NCBI RefSeq assembly: GCF_027706145.1
Contig: NZ_JAQFWW010000004.1
Location: 1 to 64,000 of the forward strand
From: Bacillus changyiensis
Lineage (GTDB): Bacteria > Bacillota > Bacilli > Bacillales > Bacillaceae
Direction of reading: 5' to 3'
Length of the DNA stretch: 64,000 nt
The notes beneath the pieces were generated by a model. That model did not search any database, was not told where the DNA came from, and was given only the letters and a program-made list of their open reading frames with translations. The translations under genes and the position numbers were made by a program. Positions 8,655-16,905 of this stretch are shown one piece after another (position 1 is the stretch's first letter; the number at the start of each line of letters is the position of its first letter).

Positions 8655-9389
8655 TTACTTATATTTATCGGTAAATCGTATCGTACTCGGTTGCGTTACT
8701 CTTATTAATGTATCTCTTTTCGGCGGTATCTTGAAGAAATCAGAAGTATGATGATAGGCCGTTTTTTTATCTTCACCGTTTAGTGTTGCTGATCGGTTAG
8801 CGAAATCTAGAATCAGCTGATCACCTGCAATGAAATCAAAATTCAACAGTACGAACGCTTTTACACTTTCATCATCATTCAAAAGCTGTATTTCATATTG
8901 ATCTGCTGGCTCTGCAAATGTACACTCGACAATTGGATAAGTTGGAGCCGACCCAGCACTTTGGACATGTCCTATAGGGTCTGGTGGATTACCGATCTCG
9001 AAAGAGTGTTCCAAACCATATTTGTATGGATCAGGGCAAATAAAATTGACTGTGGCTTTTCCGAATTTGAATAATTCCGCAAGTTGTCCTTCTCCGTCTA
9101 TCATGCCGTAATATGTCCGGTCGGGTTCGTCTGGAAAAATTAAAGCTTCTGGCTCATCCGTGATCAACCAGTCCGCTATCTCTTCCTTTGCCTTTTGTAA
9201 GTCGCTAACACCTTTGATTACTATGTTAACAGCAAGAATCCGCGGTTTCGTCTTGGTACGCCTCAAATAAGCACCCTGCCGTCCTGGAATTTCTACTATC
9301 TCTCTTTCAACTGGCGCCCATATAGGGCGCTCTGTCTCAATTGTGACGTGTACAAAATCCTTTGATATACCATTGAAGGTAAAAGACAT
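8655..9389 (-). CDS. distal tail protein (Dit), siphophage tail component
   Basis: 244 residues. The N-terminus (FNGISKDFVHVT, then RPIWAPVEREIVEIPGR) is typical of Dit proteins such as SPP1 gp19.1, which form the hexameric ring joining tail tube and tail tip. The start overlaps the stop of the tape-measure gene (TAATG), and the tail hub gene follows after 15 bases, the standard order in long-tailed phages. Confidence 0.87.
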   Translation of the reverse strand: MSFTFNGISKDFVHVTIETERPIWAPVEREIVEIPGRQGAYLRRTKTKPRILAVNIVIKGVSDLQKAKEEIADWLITDEPEALIFPDEPDRTYYGMIDGEGQLAELFKFGKATVNFICPDPYKYGLEHSFEIGNPPDPIGHVQSAGSAPTYPIVECTFAEPADQYEIQLLNDDESVKAFVLLNFDFIAGDQLILDFANRSATLNGEDKKTAYHHTSDFFKIPPKRDTLIRVTQPSTIRFTDKYK

Positions 9390-11959
9390 TATTTATACCT
9401 CCGTTTATCTCTAAATGATTGCCTTTTTTGAGCTTTAGTTATAGCTTCATTTGTAACCTCGGCAAATTTCCGATCATTAATATTTAAGTTTGTTTGAATT
9501 CCTTCTATCTCAACTTCAACGGGTTGATTTAATACAGCATCAGCAAGGTTCTGAATGGCCTTCATGATTCCAGTTGTATGGATTGGATTCGGTGTAATAG
9601 CAGGCACATTCAAGACGCTTGAAGCAATCCCTTTTAAATCTGGTATATCCGGAACAGCTGCGTTCGCTAGTTGCTCAGATGCTTTGTCTATGCCTTTCAC
9701 ACTGTCATCCATACCAATTTCCATACCTTCGCCTGTCCATTTACCGATTTTCTTCATGACCTTTGAAGGTGAAGCAATATGAAGGATTTCTTTGAATTTT
9801 GTTACAACGCCGTCTGCAATTTCCTTTGCCTTTTTCCAAAGAGCGTCCGCCATTCCGCCGATACCTTTAATCAAACCATTAATGATGTCTTTTCCGATCT
9901 TGAATAGGTCGATTTTTTTAAAGAACGTCATGACCTTATCCCAAATGGTTTTGATTTTACTCTTAACGGCATTCATCTTTTCGCCAACAGAACGAACCAT
10001 GTTTTGAAATTTTTCTTTTACTGTCCTCCACATATTGCCTAGTGTGTTTGAGAAAAAACCTTTAATGTTATTCCAGATACTTTTTGTAGTGGAAGAGATT
10101 TTATTCCATATCGTTGTGACCGTGCTTTTTATGCCGTTCCACACTCTCGAGAAAGACTGTTTTATTGAATTAATGAGAGTTGTCAAAAAACTTTTCAAAC
10201 CATTCCATACGCTTTTTCCGGTTGAAATGATTCCGTTCCAAATGGAAATGACAGCTGACTTAATGCGATTCCATGTTTTCGAGAAGAAACTTTTCAGTGT
10301 GTTGAAAAGTGTCGTGAAAAAGCTTTTCAAGCCATTCCACACCGTTTCCCCAACAGCAATAATCGTATCCCAAATGGTTGTGACCACTGTTTTAATAGCA
10401 TGCCATACCGTTTCAAAAATGGTCTTATAAAGGTTTAAAACGAATGAAAAATAAGCCTTGAGACCGTCCCAAATGGTTTTGGCAACCGCGACAATAACGT
10501 TCCAAATGGACTCCCCGATAGCTTTTATCACATTCCATACCGTTTCGAATATCGTTTTATATAGATTGAAAATGAAAGAGAAATACGCTGTCAACCCGCC
10601 CCAAATGGTTTTAGCCATTAAAACGATACCTTCCCACAGATTCTTGAAAAACTCGGAAATAGGCTCCCAATTTTGGATAATCAAATAAGCAGCTGCGGCT
10701 ATGGCTGCAACTGCTATTAATATCGGGTTTGACATAAAGAGCATGCTAACAGTTTTGAAGACAGTTCCCATCTTTTTTATAGCAGTAATTGCTGGGCCAA
10801 TTCCTGTTGCAATTTTACCTATTACGATAAGCATAGGCCCGAGAGCCGCTGCAAATCCTCCAGCTACTACAATGGCCGTTTGAACTGGTTTACTTAAATT
10901 CCTGAACCATTCAGCTGCCCTTCTTAGAGCATCTAATAAAGGCGGAATCATTTCATTTGCAACGTCTAATAGAATTTTTCCGATAGGTTCAATAGCTAGC
11001 ATCGTATTATTTTTCAAGATATTGAATTTATCGCCCAATGTTTCCGTATCTTTCGCTGCCTTTCCAATGGTTTCTTTCGATGAGCCAAGTGTTTTCATGA
11101 GATCGTCTATTTCAAAACGCCCTTCACGAATAGCCGCCGCCATATCTGCTCCGGCTCTTGCTCCAAAGTGTTCCAAGGCGATGGCGTTTGCTTCTCCGGC
11201 AGAGCCTGCTCCTTTGATCTGCTTAATGATTTTAGGAAACTCTTTTTGTGGGTCTTTTCCGGCTTTGGCCATCTTTCCTAGCGCTACCCGTAGTCCGCCC
11301 ATGACCAATTCCATATTGACTCCTTCTTTTTCCCATTTACCCATAAGAGCCGCACTTTCCTCAAAGCTGAAACCGATCTGACGTAATGGTGCACCAAATT
11401 GAACAAGTTTCGTACTTAATTGATCAACGCCAATACCTGTTGTCTGACTGACTTTCCACAGGTAATCCATGGTTTTGCCTGTATCCTTCGATTTGATGCC
11501 CCAGTCACCGAATAATCGTGTGATTTGGGCGATTGATGTCGACACATCCTGTCCGGTGATGCGACTCAGATCAAGAAACTGCTTTGTCAGCTTTTCAAGA
11601 GGCTTCCCAGTCAATCCAGTTCGTGTATTAATATCAGCGAGAGCATTTGAAACGGTATCGGCATCCTCTGGCACTTTAGCAAACACATTGTCAAAACTTT
11701 TGCGAAGTCCAGCTAATGCTTTTCCTGTTGCTCCCGTTCCTGCTCGGATGTTTTTAGTCGCTTGATCGAGCTTATAGGCAGATGCCATGGCAGCTCCACC
11801 AAATGCCACGATTGGGGCCGTTATATATTTCGACATTGATGTTCCAGCAGCTTTCATGCTTGCTCCGGCGCTCTGTAATCTCTTTTGGAAGCTTGAAATC
11901 CCTTTTTCGGCGGGCTTTCCGTTAAATATGGAGTCAATGACAACCTTTCCGTCTGCCAT
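9389..11959 (-). CDS. phage tail tape-measure protein
   Basis: 856 residues. The N-terminus (FNGKPAEKGISSFQKRLQ) and a conserved domain (about 60-330) are typical of siphophage tape measures. Hydrophobic helices (about 360-430) are followed by a long helical region with a regular Trp repeat (about 435-640) and a C-terminal segment with the HIASPSK motif near residue 742. The length sets the tail length; at about 0.15 nm per residue (a general rule) the tail would be near 130 nm. It starts in a TAATG overlap with the gene before it. Confidence 0.9.
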   Translation of the reverse strand: MADGKVVIDSIFNGKPAEKGISSFQKRLQSAGASMKAAGTSMSKYITAPIVAFGGAAMASAYKLDQATKNIRAGTGATGKALAGLRKSFDNVFAKVPEDADTVSNALADINTRTGLTGKPLEKLTKQFLDLSRITGQDVSTSIAQITRLFGDWGIKSKDTGKTMDYLWKVSQTTGIGVDQLSTKLVQFGAPLRQIGFSFEESAALMGKWEKEGVNMELVMGGLRVALGKMAKAGKDPQKEFPKIIKQIKGAGSAGEANAIALEHFGARAGADMAAAIREGRFEIDDLMKTLGSSKETIGKAAKDTETLGDKFNILKNNTMLAIEPIGKILLDVANEMIPPLLDALRRAAEWFRNLSKPVQTAIVVAGGFAAALGPMLIVIGKIATGIGPAITAIKKMGTVFKTVSMLFMSNPILIAVAAIAAAAYLIIQNWEPISEFFKNLWEGIVLMAKTIWGGLTAYFSFIFNLYKTIFETVWNVIKAIGESIWNVIVAVAKTIWDGLKAYFSFVLNLYKTIFETVWHAIKTVVTTIWDTIIAVGETVWNGLKSFFTTLFNTLKSFFSKTWNRIKSAVISIWNGIISTGKSVWNGLKSFLTTLINSIKQSFSRVWNGIKSTVTTIWNKISSTTKSIWNNIKGFFSNTLGNMWRTVKEKFQNMVRSVGEKMNAVKSKIKTIWDKVMTFFKKIDLFKIGKDIINGLIKGIGGMADALWKKAKEIADGVVTKFKEILHIASPSKVMKKIGKWTGEGMEIGMDDSVKGIDKASEQLANAAVPDIPDLKGIASSVLNVPAITPNPIHTTGIMKAIQNLADAVLNQPVEVEIEGIQTNLNINDRKFAEVTNEAITKAQKRQSFRDKRRYK

Positions 11960-12588
11960 TATGCGCCCCCTTTCTGCCTCAACTTGCCCGCCACAGAATT
12001 GGCTTTACTGTCCATGGCTTGAATCTGTGCGGCAACTTCTTCTGCCGTCTTCGCCTTCAATGCGTAAACTCGTTTGAGCCTTCTCAAGTTTTCGACTTGC
12101 TTCCGTGACATGTCACGAGTGATTTTTTGCGTTCGGATACCGACGACTTCACGGAACTTCGTTTTCTCGCTCAGGCCGTTTAAAAGAGCCTGAAATTTTC
12201 TCCAATGTAGCCGTCCTTGTTGTTCGATGAGATCAATATTGTAATCAAACAAAAAAGACGCATATATGAAATCAGCGTCCTGAACGAAGTCATAATATTT
12301 TTCTTGGTATGATGATCCTTGTTGTTTTTCCTCTTGTTCCTCGTCTTCTTTGATAAAGTTTTCTAGAACAGCTTGCACGAAAATGATCTTTTCGTGAGGC
12401 TCCATTTGCTCATAATCTTCATCGTTTGAGGTAAACATCTCAGCCATAATGTCCCATTTCTCAACATCTTGGAATGCTTTATCTTCGCCCAATTCAAAAG
12501 CTCGCAAAACAACGTCAAAAGAAACGTCAATCGGGATTTCTTTGCCGTTTAAAACGATCACATCGTCAAAAGAGTCTGTCAGCTTCAT
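11959..12588 (-). CDS. phage Gp15-family tail assembly protein
   Basis: 209 residues matching in character the bacteriophage Gp15 family (N-terminal LTDSFDDVIVLNGKEIPID, acidic middle, basic C-terminal helix). In A118-like phages the gene lies between the tail chaperone gene and the tape measure and is thought to help tail assembly. The stop overlaps the tape-measure start. Confidence 0.8.
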   Translation of the reverse strand: MKLTDSFDDVIVLNGKEIPIDVSFDVVLRAFELGEDKAFQDVEKWDIMAEMFTSNDEDYEQMEPHEKIIFVQAVLENFIKEDEEQEEKQQGSSYQEKYYDFVQDADFIYASFLFDYNIDLIEQQGRLHWRKFQALLNGLSEKTKFREVVGIRTQKITRDMSRKQVENLRRLKRVYALKAKTAEEVAAQIQAMDSKANSVAGKLRQKGGA

Positions 12589-12594
12589 TGTTTA

Positions 12595-12987
12595 TCACTT
12601 CTTCTTTTTCGTGTATGTTGCGCGCTTTTCGTTATGCTCTCCTGACGTTTTGCTATAAATAAACTTTCCGATTTCTTCAATCACCGTAAAGAGAATCAGC
12701 ATAGATTTCCCGGCAGTCTCGTAAATCTCTACAAAAGAACCTTCACCAAAAAACGTGTCAATCGTCTGCTTCACAACTTGGATTGATTCCTCTTGAGTTT
12801 TTTTCTGATCTTCATCTGACATATTTTCAAATGTAATCTCATCAGCTTTTTTGGCATGCTCGTAAAACTTCCGCATTTGGGTTAATTGATTTTGCATGCT
12901 TTCATCATCGTAATAGAGTGTATATGTTTTACCACCGATCTCAAATTCCTGTGTTGGTTGGTCTAAATTGATTTTGATTACTGACAT
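12595..12987 (-). CDS. tail assembly chaperone-like protein (DUF6673 type)
   Basis: 130 residues with an N-terminal beta segment (INLDQPTQEFEIGGKTYTL), an acidic helical middle and a Lys-rich tail. It occupies the tail assembly chaperone slot between the major tail protein and Gp15. Many phages make a second chaperone form by frameshifting; I do not see a clear slippery site linking it to the next gene. The start follows AAAGGGGG. Confidence 0.65.
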   Translation of the reverse strand: MSVIKINLDQPTQEFEIGGKTYTLYYDDESMQNQLTQMRKFYEHAKKADEITFENMSDEDQKKTQEESIQVVKQTIDTFFGEGSFVEIYETAGKSMLILFTVIEEIGKFIYSKTSGEHNEKRATYTKKKK

Positions 12988-13018
12988 ATTGTCATTCCCC
13001 CTTTATTGAACTGTCTAG

Positions 13019-13489
13019 CTATACTTTAGGTTTTGAAGGTGTGACAGATGCTGCTGTTTCTATCGGTGTTCCGTTGAAATGAATTTCTACACTGATTTCA
13101 CCTTTTTCTCCAGCTTCTCCGCCCGGGCCTTCAATCGTTGCAATCGTACATGGCCCTTCTAGAACAACACCGTTTGGCTGTTCCCATTTCATCGTGGTTT
13201 CTCGTTCCGTACCAATTTTGATGAATTTACTAAAAAGCCAGTCTTGTACAACATCACCGAAATAGCGATGACCTTCAAAAGTGAAAGTGACTTGTCCACC
13301 CATAACAGTTGTGGTTCCAAGACCGCCACCATCTAAATACTTTGTTTGATCGGTTTCCTCGTTCATACTAGGTTCAAAGGAACTAAAACCACGCGCTAAC
13401 CTTTCATACGTCGGTTTTTCAACACCCGGTGTGATGTTGAGAAAAAATTTATGTTGTGATTGGATTAATAAACCATCATTTTGAGCCAA
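13019..13489 (-). CDS. major tail (tube) protein
   Basis: 156 residues, mostly beta strands, with the tail-tube pattern near the N-terminus (FFLNITPG, then YERLARGFSSFEP) and a Gly/Glu-rich loop. TTG at 13489 is preferred as start because AAGGAG lies five bases before it; GTG at 13495 is the alternative. It overlaps the end of the preceding gene. Position after the tail terminator gene agrees with A118-like order. Confidence 0.78.
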   Translation of the reverse strand: MAQNDGLLIQSQHKFFLNITPGVEKPTYERLARGFSSFEPSMNEETDQTKYLDGGGLGTTTVMGGQVTFTFEGHRYFGDVVQDWLFSKFIKIGTERETTMKWEQPNGVVLEGPCTIATIEGPGGEAGEKGEISVEIHFNGTPIETAASVTPSKPKV

Positions 13490-13886
13490 CCTCACTCACT
13501 CCTTTTATATAAATTTCCGCCTGAAAAAGTGCGGTATAAATATCGCCATCTGGTGTTCGTTCAACCCAGTTCGGGGTTGTGTATAGATCACATTTAATAA
13601 AATCAAAAGAGCCGTCATGACTCGTGACAGCTCCATTTGTTAAAGCATCCAGTTTGTCTGCAATTTCTTGACATGTTTTATATCCGGTTCTGGATTCTTT
13701 ATGTCTGACCAATATTTGAAAAGGAAAAGTGTAATTTCTCCCCAAATCAAGACTTTTAACAGGTTGAGAACCAGGTGTAGGACGAATTGAAATGCTATTT
13801 CCATTTTTCAATGGGCCGACATTCAATGTCTGACCAGATAAAACATTTGTCTCAATATATTGTTTTATACGCTCCAAAAAATTCAA
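13476..13886 (-). CDS. tail terminator / 'minor capsid' protein (Phage_tail_terminator_3 type)
   Basis: 136 residues. The pattern of an N-terminal helix, a Gly/Ser/Pro loop (RPTPGSQP), a central FPFQILVRH strand and a C-terminal AEIYIKG strand resembles the family described as minor capsid protein of A118-like phages, now thought to close the tail tube. TTG start at 13886 after GGGGGTGGG. Confidence 0.68.
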   Translation of the reverse strand: MNFLERIKQYIETNVLSGQTLNVGPLKNGNSISIRPTPGSQPVKSLDLGRNYTFPFQILVRHKESRTGYKTCQEIADKLDALTNGAVTSHDGSFDFIKCDLYTTPNWVERTPDGDIYTALFQAEIYIKGVSEVGSK

Positions 13887-13897
13887 TTACCCACCCC

Positions 13898-14248
13898 CTA
13901 TATATGCCGTTTTTTAAGCGCTTCAAGTACATTTATCCATCTATCAAAAAAACTTGATCTTGCAGCCTCAAACCATAGGCCCTGAGCATTCGGATTTTTA
14001 TCCTTTGAAAAGTGATATTGTGGATTGTAATAAAGCTTTCTCGCGTATTTCGTATCCCAAATCAGTTTTCCTTTTTCAAAGTCAGAACTACGTTGAGAAC
14101 TAGCGATTAAATTCCCTGTATCCTGTGGCGCATAGTTGTTTGAATCTTTTAGGACTTCAGAAGAAAGTAAAGGCTGTGCTGCTTGATGATATTTTGAAAG
14201 TTTCTTATCCACACCTTTCATTTCCGTTTTGACCTTAAACTTGATCAT
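13898..14248 (-). CDS. head-tail joining 'minor capsid' protein 2
   Basis: 116 residues. It contains the motif ending in WFEAARSSFFDRWI near the C-terminus and an APQDTGNL segment near residue 40, both typical of the Minor_capsid_2 family (HK97 gp10-like tail completion proteins). The ATG overlaps the preceding stop (ATGA). It likely forms part of the head-tail connector. Confidence 0.72.
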   Translation of the reverse strand: MIKFKVKTEMKGVDKKLSKYHQAAQPLLSSEVLKDSNNYAPQDTGNLIASSQRSSDFEKGKLIWDTKYARKLYYNPQYHFSKDKNPNAQGLWFEAARSSFFDRWINVLEALKKRHI

Positions 14249-14592
14249 TTTAGAATCACCTCGTAATGATGAGGCATATTTGGACTTTCATCATAATGCT
14301 CTTTCATTTTATTCACTTCATATTCTTGTCCATCAAACGTCACCTTTGAACGTTCTTTCAGCCTCATGTACGGCTTTGAATTTGTCCGGTCTATCAATAT
14401 TACGGATTCTCCTTCTGTCTCATCTCGAACTTGATTTCGAATCAAAGTGCTAATCGGTTCAACTCTTACCTTTTCGATATGAACAGGCTCATCATAAGAA
14501 CCTGAACCACCATTCCACCCATCATCGCTTCCAAGATATTTTTGATAGATAATGGAATGAATCAAAAGTCTTTCGGGGATCGGTCTAGCCAC
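14245..14592 (-). CDS. head closure 'minor capsid' protein 1
   Basis: 115 residues from GTG 14592, chosen because GGTGGGG stands seven bases upstream; a longer frame to 14610 runs into the preceding gene. The sequence (RPIPERLLIHS near the N-terminus, a central VRVEPIS strand, VTFDGQEYEVNK near the C-terminus) matches the Minor_capsid_1 family of head closure proteins in A118-like phages. Confidence 0.72.
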   Translation of the reverse strand: MARPIPERLLIHSIIYQKYLGSDDGWNGGSGSYDEPVHIEKVRVEPISTLIRNQVRDETEGESVILIDRTNSKPYMRLKERSKVTFDGQEYEVNKMKEHYDESPNMPHHYEVILK

Positions 14593-14989
14593 GAGCACAC
14601 ACCCCACCATATAAAAGCCCTGTTCCTTTCAGAAAAGCAAGCGTGGACGGACTTACCCGTTTTTCATCTCGATTTGAGCCGCCCCCACTTGAAGTACCTT
14701 CCGAATAACTGAAAGAGCCGACACTAACACTTGTCAAGTCGTCAGTCCCGGCATTTACTGAAGCATCCCCACCCTTTATCACATAAAATTCAACCTGTGC
14801 GGCAGTTGCTTTTTTTACTAAGTCTTGCATCAACGGTGGTAAGTTGCTGAGATTTTTTCCATACAGCTTATACCCTGTCACTTGATCAATAACATCGCTT
14901 GCTCTTTCAATGTATTTTTCGATATCGTCTACTGGCGCTTGAGTACCTTTATAATCATTGTTATAGTAATCTAACGTTATATAAGGCAA
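14585..14989 (-). CDS. head-tail adaptor (gp6/gp8-like) protein
   Basis: 134 residues with an N-terminal PYITLDYY segment, then helices (about 20-75) like the connector fold found right after the major capsid gene, and a Ser/Gly-rich C-terminal arm. TTG start after AAGGGGCGG. The position makes a head-tail adaptor the best guess. Confidence 0.62.
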   Translation of the reverse strand: MPYITLDYYNNDYKGTQAPVDDIEKYIERASDVIDQVTGYKLYGKNLSNLPPLMQDLVKKATAAQVEFYVIKGGDASVNAGTDDLTSVSVGSFSYSEGTSSGGGSNRDEKRVSPSTLAFLKGTGLLYGGVCARG

Positions 14990-15014
14990 TATGAACCGCC
15001 CCTTTCAAAGGTTC

Positions 15015-15164
15015 CTAGACCTTCTCATCTTTCTTTTTATTTGTGCCTTTTTCAGTTCGTAACTCGGCTTCTGTTACTTCCTCGTAACCTTCTAGTTTTA
15101 ATTCATTGATTTTACCTGCTTCTTCCTCTCTCAACATCACATTTTCTTTCTTTAGGATTGCCAT
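15015..15164 (-). CDS. small phage protein of 49 residues, unknown
   Basis: ATG 15164 lies three bases after a GGAGGAGAT ribosome site, and the frame runs 49 codons to TAG. The product is acidic then basic, rich in Glu and Lys, and probably helical. It fills the gap between major capsid protein and head-tail adaptor. Short Lys/Glu-rich proteins occur here in related phages, but I cannot give a role. Confidence 0.6.
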   Translation of the reverse strand: MAILKKENVMLREEEAGKINELKLEGYEEVTEAELRTEKGTNKKKDEKV

Positions 15165-15178
15165 TCTATCTCCTCCGT

Positions 15179-16066
15179 TTATGCTTTTGCCGGTGCTACA
15201 TGAGACACAATCACACCGTCAGCTTTGTTTTTCATGACGAATAGATCATGATACATACGGTTTTGATAAAGATATCCGTCACCTTGTGTGTGCTGTCCTG
15301 GTTGGAATAGATAGACCGTATTTAGTTTTGCTTTCGCAACGATCGCACCTTTGTAGACGATAATCCAGTTTAGAGAAAAGGAACCTGGGGCACTTTTGAA
15401 ACCTGTTGTAAAATCAAAAGAGGAATAAAAACGGTTGGCGTCCCAAACCTCAACTAAACGAACTCCGTCAAGACTTGTCACACGCGTTTCAATTGCTGTT
15501 CCTTGGTTCTGAACCTGAATTTGACGGTTAAACTCTGATGAACGTTCCAAAGCGTCCATCGCTACACTAGACAAGTAGCAAACTAAGTTTCCCGGGCCAT
15601 ATTTACGAACCTTGAGAATATCACGTTTAAGAGCCGTATATACAGAATCATTTGTAATGTTTTCAGCTGTTGCTCGCTTTCCTTCAATCGCTTTCGTTGC
15701 TATCTTAGAAAACCGATAAGCATCAACCTCAGGTCCTGCATGTTCCGTTAAGAATGTCCGTGTAATATTGGCAGCGCTTGCTGCTTGATTTGATTCATCA
15801 ACATCCATTTGATCAACAAAGAATTCAACATCACGATCAAATCCCAATGTGTATGGTTCGTTAGTTGTTGTAACATCACCACGATTAAAGCCGCCGTTAC
15901 GTGAATGATTTTTGTAGCCTGTCAATGAAACCGTTGGAACATGAAACGTGCGTGCTCCCATCCAGTTTACGTTTGACGTTTCTAATTCAGTTGTAAGCAT
16001 TGATTGAGTCAATACTTGATCTAATTCACTTGAATATTTTTCAGCATAGTTAATAGCATTAGCCAT
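15179..16066 (-). CDS. major capsid protein
   Basis: 295 residues. The start (MANAINYAEKYSSELDQVL), the mid-segment GFDRDVEFFVDQMDVDE and the late DGYLYQNRMYHDLFVMKNK are typical of major capsid proteins of A118-like Firmicutes siphophages, which take the HK97 fold. The scaffold gene precedes it by 14 bases and the ribosome site is AAGGAGGA. Confidence 0.9.
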   Translation of the reverse strand: MANAINYAEKYSSELDQVLTQSMLTTELETSNVNWMGARTFHVPTVSLTGYKNHSRNGGFNRGDVTTTNEPYTLGFDRDVEFFVDQMDVDESNQAASAANITRTFLTEHAGPEVDAYRFSKIATKAIEGKRATAENITNDSVYTALKRDILKVRKYGPGNLVCYLSSVAMDALERSSEFNRQIQVQNQGTAIETRVTSLDGVRLVEVWDANRFYSSFDFTTGFKSAPGSFSLNWIIVYKGAIVAKAKLNTVYLFQPGQHTQGDGYLYQNRMYHDLFVMKNKADGVIVSHVAPAKA

Positions 16067-16080
16067 GTTTTAAATCCTCC

Positions 16081-16695
16081 TTATTGTTTACCTAGTAATG
16101 CACTAGCAAACGAATCTAATTTTGAGTGTTTATGATGCGTTCCCGTTGTGTAAACAGGTGGCTCTTCATCTGTTGCGCCACCCTTAAAATGCGGGTATTT
16201 TTCGAGTACCTTTTCAATCGCTGCATTCATGTCCACCTCGTCAGATACAAGGGGCTTCGCAAGCGTGACAACATCCTGCACAGCATCCGTTTGTACTCCG
16301 GCTCCCACGGCCGCAATTTGAGCTTTAAGGCTTTCGTTTTCACTTGCGAGCGTTTGGTTTTGAGTCTCAAACTCTTTCAACTGCTCTGACTGCTTCTCAG
16401 CCTCTGTTTTTTGTGAATCCTGCCATTCTTTCAGCTTAGAAAGCCCCTCTTTTGCACTCTTGAAGTCATCAACACCAAGTTGCTTTAATAGTTTTTCTTG
16501 CGCTTTTTTCGCTTCCTTAGCTGCGATATTGTTCACATCTTCTTGGGTAAAAGGTTTAGGTTCTTCCTGATTGGAAGTGTCAGTATGTTCTGTTTGGCCT
16601 TCCGAATTTGCCGTCGGATCGGTATTATTTTCTGATCCTACATTTTCGCCACTTTCTGCGAAAAATTGAAGATCTAATTTTAAAAAATGATCCAT
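16081..16695 (-). CDS. capsid scaffolding protein (DUF4355 type)
   Basis: 204 residues. The N-terminal LKLDLQFFAE signature is very common at the start of Firmicutes phage scaffold proteins. An acidic, coiled-coil middle (about 45-125) and a basic C-terminus, which should bind the capsid protein, follow. It lies directly before the capsid gene. Confidence 0.85.
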   Translation of the reverse strand: MDHFLKLDLQFFAESGENVGSENNTDPTANSEGQTEHTDTSNQEEPKPFTQEDVNNIAAKEAKKAQEKLLKQLGVDDFKSAKEGLSKLKEWQDSQKTEAEKQSEQLKEFETQNQTLASENESLKAQIAAVGAGVQTDAVQDVVTLAKPLVSDEVDMNAAIEKVLEKYPHFKGGATDEEPPVYTTGTHHKHSKLDSFASALLGKQ

Positions 16696-16762
16696 GTTAT
16701 AACCTCCCGAATGGGTAAAATACTTCTGTTTTCTTTAACGCCCACCCCAGATAAACGGGCAA

Positions 16763-16796
16763 TAAAAAAAGCCTTATCCTAAATAGGAAGGCTGTT
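16763..16796 (-). terminator. hairpin terminator inside the head operon
   Basis: On the - strand AGCCTTCCTA pairs with TAGGATAAGGCT (one bulge) and is followed by TTTTTTTATT. The stem includes the stop codon of the 43-residue gene just upstream. It would attenuate transcription between the minor head gene and the scaffold gene. Confidence 0.6.
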
Positions 16797-16905
16797 TGTT
16801 TTCCTCTTTTAAAATTTCAAGTTCATCAACCAATCGCTTAACAGTGATCTCTAATAGAGCAACTCTATTTTCTAATTCTTTATATTCCTTTCGTGAAATA
16901 AACAC
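16774..16905 (-). CDS. small coiled-coil phage protein of 43 residues
   Basis: GTG 16905 follows GGGGGTG, overlaps the stop of the minor head gene (TAGTG) and reads 43 codons. The peptide is a leucine-heptad coiled coil (RVALLEITVKRLVDELEIL). Its stop codon lies in the stem of a terminator hairpin. Function unknown. Confidence 0.55.
   Translation of the reverse strand: MFISRKEYKELENRVALLEITVKRLVDELEILKEENKQPSYLG

Noticed and set aside
9555-12077. Series of + strand frames opposite the tape-measure gene
   Set aside because: They mirror the repeated codons of the tape measure; no ribosome sites, and the - strand gene is clear.
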